Source: a virus
Length of the DNA stretch: 64,000 nucleotides
Direction: 5' to 3' (one strand)
Virus record (IMG/VR): IMGVR_UViG_3300033143_001962
Coordinates: 124,001-188,000 of that record
Shown: one piece after another, positions 37,379-45,771 of the stretch
Layout: each line of letters opens with the position of its first letter
How positions within the stretch are numbered: position 1 is the first letter of the stretch
Notes under the pieces: generated by a model
What the model was told of the DNA's origin: nothing
Seen by the model: the letters and a program-made list of their open reading frames with translations, nothing else
The model's database searches: none
Made by a program: the position numbers and the translations under genes

Positions 37379-38169
37379 GTACTCACCGCCTTAAGTAATT
37401 CTTCAATGTAATTCCTATCCTGTGTAAAGATTGGAATCTCCTTATCAAGTTCAATCCGTGTGTGCGGCGCTTTAATTGACACCACACCGCCAAGTAGATC
37501 ATTTTGGGCAGAACCCATATCAGTGTATCCACCACGCTTAACACATGTACCACGCTTCTTCCACGTATCGATATCGTTCCAGTTAATCGTAAACGTTTTC
37601 ATAAGCATGTCTTGTACATCACTTACGGTCTTATGATTCATTTCAGGATGGCTGAAGTAGTGTCTGCCAAGCATTTGCACACTGTTACGAGTAGCATCTT
37701 GTTGACGCCATACGAAGTAGTTGGCAACTTCTTCCTTAGGTACGTTGAACACACGCGCATCAAACATCGCCGGCTTAAACTTTTGATCAGTTTGTTCTGC
37801 AATGCTTTGCGCAAAGTAAGCCGTAGCCATACTTGCTGCTACACTTGCCATCTTCTGTGTACTGTTACCAAACCATTGATCAGTTGTAAGTGTTTTCCAA
37901 TCGTTTAATAAGATTGAAATTTCATCGCTTTGTGTGTAACCTAGTACAGCATTTTGAATGTTGCTAACTAACAACCTAGTAGTCTCAGACATTGCTCTGT
38001 TCATTACATCACTAAACGGATCCATTGCTGCTGACATATTAAGCTGTTTTGTCCAAGTGTGAAACGCTTTGCCATCAATACGAATAATGACAGGCGTACG
38101 TTTAATAAGGTTAGATTTAGATACAGTTTCGTATCCTTTCATTCTATCGCCTAAGCTATCGTTCTTCAT
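37375..38169 (-). CDS. thg1: tRNA-His guanylyltransferase (Thg1-like), 264 aa
   Basis: Thg1 signatures in order: PVIIRIDGKAFHTWTKQL (metal Asp32), GYTQSDEISILL (metal Asp82), FDARVFNVPKEEVANYFVWRQQDATRNS. Thg1-family enzymes add nucleotides in the 3'-5' direction, either G-1 on tRNA-His or during tRNA 5'-end repair. The start at 38169 has AAGGAAAG upstream. The tRNA-His of this phage (22638-22714) lacks an encoded G-1, so a direct enzyme-substrate pair is likely. Confidence 0.9.
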   Translation of the reverse strand: MKNDSLGDRMKGYETVSKSNLIKRTPVIIRIDGKAFHTWTKQLNMSAAMDPFSDVMNRAMSETTRLLVSNIQNAVLGYTQSDEISILLNDWKTLTTDQWFGNSTQKMASVAASMATAYFAQSIAEQTDQKFKPAMFDARVFNVPKEEVANYFVWRQQDATRNSVQMLGRHYFSHPEMNHKTVSDVQDMLMKTFTINWNDIDTWKKRGTCVKRGGYTDMGSAQNDLLGGVVSIKAPHTRIELDKEIPIFTQDRNYIEELLKAVST

Positions 38170-38378
38170 GTTACTTTCCTTGCTGCTTTTAAATAAAAGT
38201 ATCGCATTGCTATCAACGCGATCATGTACACAATACCGCCAACAAACCACGCACTGTTATCAATGGTAGAATTCGTTGCTATTATTCCTGGCATGGCAAT
38301 AATAAGAAACGTCCCGAATCGTTTGCCTTCGGGCATATTATCGTACGCTTTGTTTATTTTGTATAACCATTTAATCAT
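38166..38378 (-). CDS. Membrane protein, 70 aa
   Basis: Two hydrophobic segments (about residues 21-37 and 45-62) and a basic tail. GGAG before the ATG. ATGA-type overlap with the Thg1 gene. Confidence 0.6.
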   Translation of the reverse strand: MIKWLYKINKAYDNMPEGKRFGTFLIIAMPGIIATNSTIDNSAWFVGGIVYMIALIAMRYFYLKAARKVT

Positions 38379-38379
38379 A

Positions 38380-38742
38380 TTAGTCTCCGTAAACGCCAAT
38401 TATCTTAGCGTACTTTTGATTCTTTTTCTCCATTGCTGTTACTAACTGTGACAACAACTCGTCAAGTGGTACAGTTTCGTACTCCGCTGATAGTATTGCC
38501 ATACACACGTTAATAACATCAGCAACTTCTTCTATCACGCCTTCCTTTAATTCTTTGTGATCGCAGAACCCAGCGTTTACGAGTATAGCTTCTTGTACTT
38601 CGCCGCACTCTTCGCCAAGCTTTAAGCCATGTGCCCATCCTGGACTAACATCAAATTCGCGTACCATTTCTAAGCACTCGACCATTGATTCTTCTATCTT
38701 ACCAGTTACCAATGGGTTCTCACCTTCTGTTAATCCACTCAT
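38380..38742 (-). CDS. MazG-like nucleotide pyrophosphohydrolase, 120 aa
   Basis: LGEECGEVQEAIL and EGVIEEVADVINVCMAIL form the MazG E-x2-E ... E-x2-D metal-binding helices. Such enzymes hydrolyse (d)NTPs or (p)ppGpp-related nucleotides. Start at the ATG with AAGGAG, which trims 25 residues from the longest frame. Confidence 0.8.
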   Translation of the reverse strand: MSGLTEGENPLVTGKIEESMVECLEMVREFDVSPGWAHGLKLGEECGEVQEAILVNAGFCDHKELKEGVIEEVADVINVCMAILSAEYETVPLDELLSQLVTAMEKKNQKYAKIIGVYGD

Positions 38743-38752
38743 TGCGTTCTCC

Positions 38753-39145
38753 TTACTTCTTTTTGTTAAATTGTTTGTTAAGTTCTTCTGCCATTTCAGT
38801 TGGCGTAAGTTCATCACCTAGCTTTTGCAATTCTCTTGCTGCATGGATTATATCTGCGCTTACGTTGCCTTCTGTTTTAATTTTCCCATCTGGTTCGATA
38901 ATAACAGAAGACTTTTCCCCGTCACGGTCTTCCATATTAAGTACTAATCGTTCTCTAACAACACCAGCTTTTACGTTCTTAGTGCTACGTTTAATGTTAA
39001 ACACACCTGCTAAGTCAAGTATCATAAATGACATAGCTACGCTTAACGCTAAGTTAGGCACAAGTTCATATCCGAACCAAGACGCAACTAAAATACCCAT
39101 AGTACTGAATAATATAAAGTTGTAACCTTCTTGTTTCTTTTTCAT
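38753..39145 (-). CDS. Membrane protein with soluble tail, 130 aa
   Basis: Two TM helices within residues 9-50, then a cytoplasmic-type tail with an EELNKQFNKKK end. Unrecognised. Overlaps the neighbour upstream (ATGA). Confidence 0.6.
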   Translation of the reverse strand: MKKKQEGYNFILFSTMGILVASWFGYELVPNLALSVAMSFMILDLAGVFNIKRSTKNVKAGVVRERLVLNMEDRDGEKSSVIIEPDGKIKTEGNVSADIIHAARELQKLGDELTPTEMAEELNKQFNKKK

Positions 39146-39387
39146 ACTACCTTCCCTATGACTCTGTCTAGTAATGGATTGATTTGCTTAATAACATTAT
39201 CTAAGTCTTTGTCACGTAATGCGTAATAAACATTTTCAAGGATCTCATCTCTGCCTTGTACTACGCCACGATCGGCTAATTCACTTTCAAGTTCGGCTGT
39301 AGTTGCTTCAATTAGCACATCGTTTATGTCAATGTCTACTTCTATAGTAGTGTTAACGTCTGCATCTTGTGTTATACTTCTGCCCAT
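39142..39387 (-). CDS. Hypothetical acidic protein, 81 aa
   Basis: Acidic start (DIDINDVLIEATTAELESELADRG) and helical remainder. Function unknown. Confidence 0.6.
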   Translation of the reverse strand: MGRSITQDADVNTTIEVDIDINDVLIEATTAELESELADRGVVQGRDEILENVYYALRDKDLDNVIKQINPLLDRVIGKVV

Positions 39388-39388
39388 A

Positions 39389-39643
39389 TCATTTCACCAG
39401 TTTGTTAAATACTTCATCTACTTTGTGAATGTTTTTCTTAGCTACGTGTTGGTAGCACATCCACTTATTGGCTTCTTTGTACGTGTCGAATTCAGTTGAC
39501 CCGTATTCGTGATCGTGTCTAAACCATACACCTAATATAGTACGCTCAGGATAAAATGTACTTACATCGTTAGAGTCAACATCCTCTGTAATTCTGTACA
39601 GCTTTTTAAAAGGGTTATTCACGTTTTTTAACCTTTTTCTCAA
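39389..39643 (-). CDS. Hypothetical protein, 84 aa (paralogue of 33578)
   Basis: FKKLYRITEDVD...STFYPE...TYKEANKWMC...HKVDEVFNKL aligns with the gene at 33578-33907. Function unknown. Confidence 0.6.
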   Translation of the reverse strand: MRKRLKNVNNPFKKLYRITEDVDSNDVSTFYPERTILGVWFRHDHEYGSTEFDTYKEANKWMCYQHVAKKNIHKVDEVFNKLVK

Positions 39644-39809
39644 TTTGGTTAATACGATCTACTACGTGTATCTTACCTTTCCACACTATTAAATTGTAAT
39701 TAAACACCTTAAATGTTTTGTTATTAAGCTGCGATAATGTTGCGTAGTATCCAATGTTCAAAAACACTGCTACAATAATAACATTACCCCAGTACGCTAA
39801 TAATTTCAT
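39615..39809 (-). CDS. Membrane protein, 64 aa
   Basis: N-terminal TM helix (YWGNVIIVAVFLNIGYYA) and a basic tail ending KKVKKRE. Overlaps the next gene by 29 bases, which is unusually long here. Confidence 0.5.
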   Translation of the reverse strand: MKLLAYWGNVIIVAVFLNIGYYATLSQLNNKTFKVFNYNLIVWKGKIHVVDRINQIEKKVKKRE

Positions 39810-40235
39810 TTACTCTTGTTCCTTTGTATCTTTATTCTTTAACGTATAAAACGTTTCATCTGATTGCTCAATGTACGGAACAAATGTCGTCCCGTATGGC
39901 TTGTATGTAAATTCAGGTCCAGACCTGAGGTGCCTTGGCATATCTGTTGGCTCTTCTGTTGGAACCTGTTGTAGGTGTGTATAAATCCAACCACCTGCAA
40001 CACGGGAGATATATGTCAATTTATCTATTTGCAACCGCTCACCGTGTTCCATCGTGTACATTTTTTGTCGTTCTGCGTCCCAGTACTCTTTCTCTTCCTT
40101 TAATCTTTGTTCTTCTCTGTCGGATCTTTGCCTAGCTTCTTGCCTCCACATTTCTTGCCGAGCAGTGTCAGCATCGTTCGCTTTCTTTTTACGAGCTGCT
40201 TTTTCTTGCGGACTTTCCCAGAACCTAACACTCAT
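39810..40235 (-). CDS. Charged coiled-coil protein, 141 aa
   Basis: Residues 10-60 are rich in Glu, Arg, Lys and Gln with coiled-coil spacing. The C-terminal part is unrecognised. Overlaps the Tat-signal gene by four bases. Confidence 0.6.
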   Translation of the reverse strand: MSVRFWESPQEKAARKKKANDADTARQEMWRQEARQRSDREEQRLKEEKEYWDAERQKMYTMEHGERLQIDKLTYISRVAGGWIYTHLQQVPTEEPTDMPRHLRSGPEFTYKPYGTTFVPYIEQSDETFYTLKNKDTKEQE

Positions 40236-40654
40236 AACTTAATGTTTTCCATTTTAGCAAGGTACTTTTTGCTAGTTGTTGGCATGTGGCGCAAGTACAT
40301 CATTGTTTGTTTAGATAGTTGACGTGGTAGGTCTGGTGCTTTAATTAAGTTGTTCATTACAATAGCATCTTCTTCCATGTCTACTATAATATCAGCTTTT
40401 GATATTACTACTATCGGAATATGAACGACTGCTGATGTATGTAAGAATGCACCACCACCCACTCTATCGGATTCGGCCATTACTTCATCCGCAGTCGGAA
40501 CACCAATTTTGTACCAGTTGTTAGTTTTCTTAAAGAAGATAGCAAAGTGTCTACTGTACTTTTTCTTTTTAGTTTCTGCTAGTGCAATACTCGGTAATAC
40601 AATAGTACTTACCGCTGTCGCGCATTGTAAAAATTTACGTCTATTCATTTTCAT
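40232..40654 (-). CDS. Exported protein with twin-arginine signal, 140 aa
   Basis: MKMNRRKFLQCATAVSTIVLP...ALA is a twin-arginine (Tat) signal: RRKFLQ followed by a mild hydrophobic stretch and an A-x-A site. It implies export of a folded, perhaps cofactor-containing, protein through the host Tat system. The mature part is unrecognised. Start at ATG 40654, four bases overlapping the upstream gene. Confidence 0.65.
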   Translation of the reverse strand: MKMNRRKFLQCATAVSTIVLPSIALAETKKKKYSRHFAIFFKKTNNWYKIGVPTADEVMAESDRVGGGAFLHTSAVVHIPIVVISKADIIVDMEEDAIVMNNLIKAPDLPRQLSKQTMMYLRHMPTTSKKYLAKMENIKL

Positions 40655-40905
40655 CTGTTTGCCCACTCAACTGTTTCGTCTAATGATATAGTTTTGCTTA
40701 CTATTGATGCGTACTGCTTAATTTCTCTAATAACGTACCGTTCTTTATTACTGTCTTTCTTACTGTATTTCTTACCGTACCAAATATAAATTTGTGTGCT
40801 TGAACCTGGATGTTGTAGTACAATAGTATCTTCACCCTTCCCGTTTATGAACATGCGGTCTACAATGCCTTTAAGCTTCCAAAGTATAATGTAGTCTTCA
40901 AGCAT
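40651..40905 (-). CDS. Hypothetical protein, 84 aa (WKLKG family, copy 1)
   Basis: Starts MLEDYIILWKLKGIVDRMF and ends SLDETVEWANR. Paralogue of the next gene. Unknown function. Confidence 0.6.
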   Translation of the reverse strand: MLEDYIILWKLKGIVDRMFINGKGEDTIVLQHPGSSTQIYIWYGKKYSKKDSNKERYVIREIKQYASIVSKTISLDETVEWANR

Positions 40906-41150
40906 TAAGAAAATACCTCAAGTAATTTATCTAAGCTAACTCCGGGTGTTCCGAAATGACAATGTCCGTCTACTGCTTCTTCCATTATCCCACTTATTGT
41001 AGTAAACGGTAAACTATAATAGATACATGCTGTGAACTGATCTTTAGCTAGTTTTATTTCATGCTTCTCAGTCCAGCCAACGTCCATGGTATGCTTAGTT
41101 ACGTATCCTTTCAATTTCCAGAATACAATCTGTTGTTCGAAGTCAAACAT
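40905..41150 (-). CDS. Hypothetical protein, 81 aa (WKLKG family, copy 2)
   Basis: FEQQIVFWKLKGYVTKHTM and SLDKLLEVFS align with the adjacent copy, indicating tandem duplication. Confidence 0.6.
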   Translation of the reverse strand: MFDFEQQIVFWKLKGYVTKHTMDVGWTEKHEIKLAKDQFTACIYYSLPFTTISGIMEEAVDGHCHFGTPGVSLDKLLEVFS

Positions 41151-41161
41151 AGTATTTCCAG

Positions 41162-41368
41162 TTATTCTGAGTGGAACACATTTCTACAATCAGGGTTAGG
41201 GCAAGCGTACACACTAACACGATCGACGTCATTGTGATAACTGTTGAGTTCCTCACGTTCCATCTGTACAGGCGAGCGATAGAAATCACCGTGGTCGCCT
41301 TTGATTTCAACTTGGCCGGTGTCTTCCCAGAAGTAACCATCTCTGTATTTGCAGCTTGGACATTCCAT
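41162..41368 (-). CDS. Zinc-ribbon protein, 68 aa
   Basis: CPSCKYRDGYFW at the start and CPNPDCRNVFH at the end give a C-x2-C / C-x4-C ribbon. Probably nucleic acid or protein binding. Confidence 0.65.
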   Translation of the reverse strand: MECPSCKYRDGYFWEDTGQVEIKGDHGDFYRSPVQMEREELNSYHNDVDRVSVYACPNPDCRNVFHSE

Positions 41369-41442
41369 TAGTATTCTGGCCCAGTCTTCTTATTAGCGAT
41401 TGCAAGTGTAAGTATAGCAAAAAATACGATTGAAGTCAACAT
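41368..41442 (-). CDS. Very small membrane protein, 24 aa
   Basis: ORF of 25 codons, one hydrophobic helix (SIVFFAILTLAIA), GGAGAAG ribosome site, TAATG overlap with the zinc-ribbon gene. Confidence 0.45.
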   Translation of the reverse strand: MLTSIVFFAILTLAIANKKTGPEY

Positions 41443-41443
41443 A

Positions 41444-41776
41444 TTACTTCTCCGAGTTAATTCTAAGTTCAGTTCTGCGTTTGTTAATTTCTTCAACGCT
41501 TAAGCCAGCTTGCCAAAGGAACTTTTCAACATCTGCTTCAACGTTTGGATCCATTTCTTCTGCACGGATTGTTCTGCGTAGTGCTTCTAAGTGATTCACT
41601 TCGCAAACTTCGCAAACCAAATTGATTGTACGATCTAATTCTTCTGCGGCTGCAATCTCACGTTCTACATTAACTGTTGAATAATTATCACCTACGATAA
41701 CTTTATCAAGCTCACGTTGTTTACGCTCTGCGTTAATTGCCGCTTCAGTTTCTGGGGAAAAATGCATCTCGCTCAT
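41444..41776 (-). CDS. Hypothetical protein, 110 aa
   Basis: Helical, charged protein with CEVCEVNH. Overlaps the gene upstream by four bases. Unrecognised. Confidence 0.6.
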   Translation of the reverse strand: MSEMHFSPETEAAINAERKQRELDKVIVGDNYSTVNVEREIAAAEELDRTINLVCEVCEVNHLEALRRTIRAEEMDPNVEADVEKFLWQAGLSVEEINKRRTELRINSEK

Positions 41777-41988
41777 TTTACTACCTCATCTAATTGTTTG
41801 TACATAACAAGAATTGTATCACGTGCAAATTCGTATTGATTACTACCGTAAGTTGCTAGTCCTAAATCACTGTGTAAGTTTTCGAGGATTCCTTCAAGAC
41901 ACGAGTCCCGGCAAGTTTGACATTCGCCTGTACCAATCTTTTTGTAATTACATGACACGGTTTGATTGTTTAATATTTTGTCAGTCAT
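41773..41988 (-). CDS. Cysteine-rich small protein, 71 aa
   Basis: CQTCRDSC and an earlier Cys may bind a metal. The remainder is helical. Coupled to both neighbours. Confidence 0.6.
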   Translation of the reverse strand: MTDKILNNQTVSCNYKKIGTGECQTCRDSCLEGILENLHSDLGLATYGSNQYEFARDTILVMYKQLDEVVK

Positions 41989-42221
41989 TATATTTCCTTT
42001 AACAATGCTTGGGCAATAACATCATGCCCAATTGAATATTCATAAGTTCCTACAGTAGTCATAAACCCGTGGCAGAATTGATACAGCTCGCCCATCGACC
42101 CTACGTGTGTAACTTGATGATCACGAACACGATAAGCAACTCCGCGGATACGATAACAACCATCATCTTTAGTTTCCGCTTTTTGATGTATAAGAGCTAA
42201 TGTAGTTTGGAGTATTCCCAT
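41988..42221 (-). CDS. Hypothetical protein, 77 aa
   Basis: Unrecognised alpha/beta protein. TAATG-type overlaps with both neighbours. Confidence 0.55.
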   Translation of the reverse strand: MGILQTTLALIHQKAETKDDGCYRIRGVAYRVRDHQVTHVGSMGELYQFCHGFMTTVGTYEYSIGHDVIAQALLKEI

Positions 42222-42511
42222 TATGCTTTTACACCAAAGTTATGAATGTACTTGTTGAACCATTTTGGCGCGTCGAAGAAACGTATGTCGCCTTCATCGT
42301 TAATACGCTTGCCGAACTTATCATCTTTGCGTATAAGTCTTACATTGCGTATTAATCTGTCTGAGCGTAAAGTAACAAAACCAAACCCTAGTACTTTATA
42401 AATGGAGTAATCGTCTGTGCGATCAAATTCAAATATTTGGGCAAAAATGAAAATAGCTAAAATAAGTCCAACTATTGTATATCCTGTGTACATCATAATA
42501 GTATCTAACAT
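42221..42511 (-). CDS. Membrane protein, 96 aa, first gene of an operon
   Basis: N-terminal TM helix (TIVGLILAIFIFAQIF) and a soluble basic tail. First gene behind promoter P12, which has the conserved near-palindrome 26 bases upstream of its -35 box. Confidence 0.6.
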   Translation of the reverse strand: MLDTIMMYTGYTIVGLILAIFIFAQIFEFDRTDDYSIYKVLGFGFVTLRSDRLIRNVRLIRKDDKFGKRINDEGDIRFFDAPKWFNKYIHNFGVKA

Positions 42512-42541
42512 GTTTTTTACCCGTTTTGTTAATATGTAGTA

Positions 42542-42569
42542 ATTATAGCAGATCTGTACAAAAGGTCAA
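42542..42569 (-). promoter_or_regulatory. Sigma70-type promoter P12
   Basis: TTGACC, 16 bases, TATAAT. The near-palindrome at 42596-42610 lies 26 bases upstream. Confidence 0.75.
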
Positions 42570-42595
42570 CCTTTTTCGTAATTATCTGCTCTATA

Positions 42596-42610
42596 TAAAT
42601 CAATGACTTA
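42596..42610. repeat. Near-palindrome TAAATCAATGACTTA, copy 2
   Basis: Identical 15-bp core, 26 bases upstream of promoter P12. The rest of 42611-42704 shows no gene. Confidence 0.7.
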
Positions 42611-42704
42611 GCAGGAATACTGACGCAATGTAAGCGTCTGTAAGCTGCTGTAATAAATTAGTGGTATTTTAGGGTATTTTGAGCAGAAAAGCTGCTGTAA
42701 GTGC

Positions 42705-43730
42705 TTAAGATTCAGCCCATGCTTGCTTAACTAGTGCAACACCTTTCGCGATCTTGCTACGTAGTAGGTCTACTTGCGCAAGTTCTGCTGGTGTTTCAGC
42801 TTTGTCTAACTTAGCACCCCTTCCAGCTTTGTCAGCTTTGTCTAGGTAGTGCTTGATGTACGCATTGAGCATTTCATTTGCGTTGCTGTACTCTTTTAAA
42901 TTGTACTTGCCGAACAAGTCATTCAATTCAAAACTACGTGCTAGGCCTTTAACTGTTTTAACTATATCAGCAACATCAACCTTTGCCGTCTTAGTTCCTG
43001 GGTTAGATTTAAGCATTGGATCTAATTGCAATCCGTCGAGTGAACCATTCACTGCATTGTACACATGCTTTAATATATCAGTACCGAAGTTTTCAATGTC
43101 TATTGTTATCTCAATGACTTCATCTGGCTTACGACCACGTTGATAGTTAATTGGTTCGCCACCTTTCATCTTCATTAATACAGCGGATTGTAAACTCATG
43201 TTAATAACTTCACCTAACGTACTGTACAAGTTACCCATAATTAAACCTTTGATACCTTGCATTGGTGTCTTGCGCCATCTATCCCATTTGCTCAGACGTT
43301 GTGTTGTCCATAGCATATCAACTTGAACGTATGTGTCTTCTGCAATTTTAAATATTGGATGGCCGTTTGTAGCTTTGCCTGTACTGTGAATATAATCTGG
43401 TTTTGTTGTAGCAATGAACTCATCTATCTTTTCATTGTAGTGCTTAGAAATTTGAAATGATGTTTTGTCTTCAATTTGTGGAGCAATCATCTGCATGTCT
43501 ATGTCGCCGTATTCAACATCTTCCTCGTCGACATTAACGTATGCGGTACTTCCTAATGGATGGCCCATTTTAATTAACTCTTCACCTTGCGCTTGTAAGA
43601 ATGCATTAAGACCGTTAACAAATGTTTCAACAACTCGTAACGCTTGTTTAACTACGGCAGGGTTTAGTTTTGTTTGTTGTGTGATTGTATCTTCCCAACC
43701 ACCTTCTACTATAAATTCTGTTGCTCTCAT
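42705..43730 (-). CDS. Capsid-tagged nucleotidyltransferase, 341 aa
   Basis: N terminus MRATEFIVE-G carries the putative capsid-targeting tag. The body is a polymerase-beta-fold nucleotidyltransferase: GHPLGSTAYVN (G-S), EYGDIDMQM (D-x-D) and YVQVDMLW (third acid). The helical C-terminal half is unknown. If cut after Glu9 and packaged, it would be injected with the DNA and act on host or phage RNA, tRNA or protein at once. Target unknown. Confidence 0.7.
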   Translation of the reverse strand: MRATEFIVEGGWEDTITQQTKLNPAVVKQALRVVETFVNGLNAFLQAQGEELIKMGHPLGSTAYVNVDEEDVEYGDIDMQMIAPQIEDKTSFQISKHYNEKIDEFIATTKPDYIHSTGKATNGHPIFKIAEDTYVQVDMLWTTQRLSKWDRWRKTPMQGIKGLIMGNLYSTLGEVINMSLQSAVLMKMKGGEPINYQRGRKPDEVIEITIDIENFGTDILKHVYNAVNGSLDGLQLDPMLKSNPGTKTAKVDVADIVKTVKGLARSFELNDLFGKYNLKEYSNANEMLNAYIKHYLDKADKAGRGAKLDKAETPAELAQVDLLRSKIAKGVALVKQAWAES

Positions 43731-44140
43731 TTTTCGTCTTCCAATTTACTAATCTTAGGCTTGAATAATTTGTGTTCACCCTTGTCTGTTTTAAGTACAG
43801 GCTGGTTATCTTTATCTTTAGTAATAGACTTAACAGTAGCCTTTCTATTTTTAAACTTGCCTACCTTTACTTCGTCACCAGCTTCAATTTCCGGTGCTTG
43901 GTATGACTTAGCTTCGTTCGTTATAGGATAACGTAATTGACTAAGCGCATAAAATTTGCCATTCTCTAGCCTAACCTTACCTCTACTAATACCTGTAATT
44001 TTTTCTTGGAATCCTGTGTCTCTAATTTCGGCCCAGTCACCAACTGATAACATTTGACTACTGCCGCGTACTTTAATTCGACCGTTAATAATATTTACTA
44101 AGTCGCCGTTGTCTTCTTTTAAGAATTCTTTTGATCTCAT
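43727..44140 (-). CDS. Capsid-tagged protein, KOW/SH3-like, 137 aa
   Basis: Starts MRSKEFLKE-D, fitting the tag. Two short repeats resemble KOW or SH3-like barrels (SVGDWAEIRDTGFQEKITGISRGKVRL and EAGDEVKVGKFKNRKATVKSI). Overlaps the nucleotidyltransferase gene by four bases. Confidence 0.6.
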   Translation of the reverse strand: MRSKEFLKEDNGDLVNIINGRIKVRGSSQMLSVGDWAEIRDTGFQEKITGISRGKVRLENGKFYALSQLRYPITNEAKSYQAPEIEAGDEVKVGKFKNRKATVKSITKDKDNQPVLKTDKGEHKLFKPKISKLEDEK

Positions 44141-44508
44141 AATGTTTTACTCACATAAGCGACAGGGATTGTGTATGTCTTAGATAACCAATAGGCTATA
44201 AGTCTATGTCTTCCTTCTACAATAGATAGCGATGGATCATCCTTTTCAACATAGATAGGAAGGGAAAATGTGCCTTCAGCTATAGAGTAGACCATACTCT
44301 CTACCTTTCTTTTTTCGCCAATTCGTTTTTTAAAAACAGCCCACTGTTTTTTAGCGTGTAATGCAAACTTACTCATTGGTTCAGAAACTAATTCAACATC
44401 AACATTGTTAGCTGTAGTAGAATAGAGCGACCAAGCAACAACATCTAAATCATGAACTGTAGAATGATTTGGCTTTTTATACAAATTCATGAATTCATTT
44501 GCTCTCAT
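44137..44508 (-). CDS. ParB/sulfiredoxin-fold protein, partly tagged, 123 aa
   Basis: LPIYVEKDDPSLSIVEGRHRLIAYWLSK matches the ParB-N/Srx motif (E-G-R-H-R-L), a fold with nucleotide-binding or nuclease activity. It starts MRANEFMNL, similar to the tag but without Glu at position 9. Start set by TAATG overlap with the kinase-like gene. Confidence 0.6.
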   Translation of the reverse strand: MRANEFMNLYKKPNHSTVHDLDVVAWSLYSTTANNVDVELVSEPMSKFALHAKKQWAVFKKRIGEKRKVESMVYSIAEGTFSLPIYVEKDDPSLSIVEGRHRLIAYWLSKTYTIPVAYVSKTL

Positions 44509-45224
44509 TAGTCCCATCCACTCGTCGATGTATATCCCATTGCCGACGGATCCATTATAACTACAGTGCCGTCGCTTCTACGCATAACATTGCCTTGATG
44601 CAAATCTTTAAAACAGCGTTTGTCTTTTTCTAATATTTTATGAACCTTGTTAACTAATACCGCGAGCTTACTCTTGCCGAAGTTTTGAAGTAATTTATGT
44701 GTTAGTTGCTTACCTGTAAGTCCTTTGAACTCAGGACGCTTTAACAATACAGAGCGTGACAGTTTCTGCACCACATGTGAGTATTTCATTAAGTCATCGA
44801 CATTGTCCCAGCCTAGCATTAAAAGCCAAAGCATTTCGCCAACCTTTTTAGGTTCTGGGGTTTTTGCTATATTCTGTTCGATGTGAACGAAGTAATCATC
44901 CATCTCGTCGAGCATTTCCACACGTGATATAAACAGTGTGCCTTCTTTGGTATCGTACGTTTTCAAGCTGAATATCTTAGGTAGGTGTTTGTTTGGTGGT
45001 TGTTTCATTATCCACTTAGCGTAGTTTAACCAACATACATCTTCTTCTGTTGATATTTTAACTACGGTGTTTTCACTTTTCTTGCCCCAAGCTTCTGAAT
45101 ATGCTCCGGCTCCTAACATCTTAAAGCCCTTGGCCCTAAGAAATTTCTGTACTTGTCTTACTGATTTCCATTTTGTCATATTTAATGACATTTGGTGTTG
45201 TGGATTTAATTCATCTATTCGCAT
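44508..45224 (-). CDS. Protein kinase-fold protein, 238 aa
   Basis: Kinase elements: glycine loop LGAGAYSEAWGK, lysine in TVVKIST, catalytic-type KDLHQGNVM, and metal Asp in VVIMDPSA. The D-L-H-x-G-N order resembles aminoglycoside phosphotransferase and ABC1-type kinases. First of a four-gene tagged block (start MRIDEL is only tag-like). A perfect TATAAATA lies five bases before the ATG. It may phosphorylate a host target. Confidence 0.7.
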   Translation of the reverse strand: MRIDELNPQHQMSLNMTKWKSVRQVQKFLRAKGFKMLGAGAYSEAWGKKSENTVVKISTEEDVCWLNYAKWIMKQPPNKHLPKIFSLKTYDTKEGTLFISRVEMLDEMDDYFVHIEQNIAKTPEPKKVGEMLWLLMLGWDNVDDLMKYSHVVQKLSRSVLLKRPEFKGLTGKQLTHKLLQNFGKSKLAVLVNKVHKILEKDKRCFKDLHQGNVMRRSDGTVVIMDPSAMGYTSTSGWD

Positions 45225-45229
45225 AGATG

Positions 45230-45237
45230 TATTTATA
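45230..45237 (-). promoter_or_regulatory. Late promoter TATAAATA
   Basis: Perfect octamer five bases before the ATG at 45224. Reads the four-gene capsid-tag operon, as expected for virion proteins. Confidence 0.65.
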
Positions 45238-45553
45238 CGAAATAGTGGTATGTTATTATTAGTGTAGTGATGTGTATAGCTTGATCAAATCCAATTACTA
45301 CAAAGAATTGATGCCGCTTTTCTTCAGCCCATAACTTAGCAGTCCAACGTGATGTGAAGTAATCTGTGACGAAGTGTAAAGCTGCATTAATAACAGCAAA
45401 CATCCAGCCGAAGTAGAAGAATGGAATTGCGTACAATGTAACATGCAGCAATAGTATCTTATTATCTTTGCTTTTTGATATTGCAACTTCGTCAGTCTGA
45501 AATACAAAGTCTGCGATGAAGTGCAACCATACTAAAATTATTAAATCTACCAT
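45233..45553 (-). CDS. DUF3307 membrane protein, 106 aa
   Basis: Matches the DUF3307 pattern: LHFIADFVFQTDEVAISKS, LLHVTLYAIPF, ALHFVTDYFTS and FDQAIHITTL, with three or four TM helices. Role unknown. Its 3' end overlaps the late octamer of the next operon. Confidence 0.75.
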   Translation of the reverse strand: MVDLIILVWLHFIADFVFQTDEVAISKSKDNKILLLHVTLYAIPFFYFGWMFAVINAALHFVTDYFTSRWTAKLWAEEKRHQFFVVIGFDQAIHITTLIITYHYFV

Positions 45554-45771
45554 TGCGCTGCGTCACTATTCCATACAAGCTCTGCTAACAATGCTTTAAA
45601 CTTCACTTCGTCTGCATCCCACTCGTCCTGCCACTTTTTATAAATGCCAAGACCGTTAAGATTCTGAGGACGTTCTATATCGTACTTGTCTTTAAGAAGC
45701 TGCATAATATCAGTGAAAGCTGCTTCGGCTCTAATTACCGAAAAGTCTTTACTTGGTCCTTGTACTGCCAT
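45547..45771 (-). CDS. Hypothetical protein, 74 aa
   Basis: Unrecognised helical protein. Start at ATG 45771 with GGAGA upstream. Overlaps DUF3307 by seven bases. Confidence 0.55.
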   Translation of the reverse strand: MAVQGPSKDFSVIRAEAAFTDIMQLLKDKYDIERPQNLNGLGIYKKWQDEWDADEVKFKALLAELVWNSDAAQW

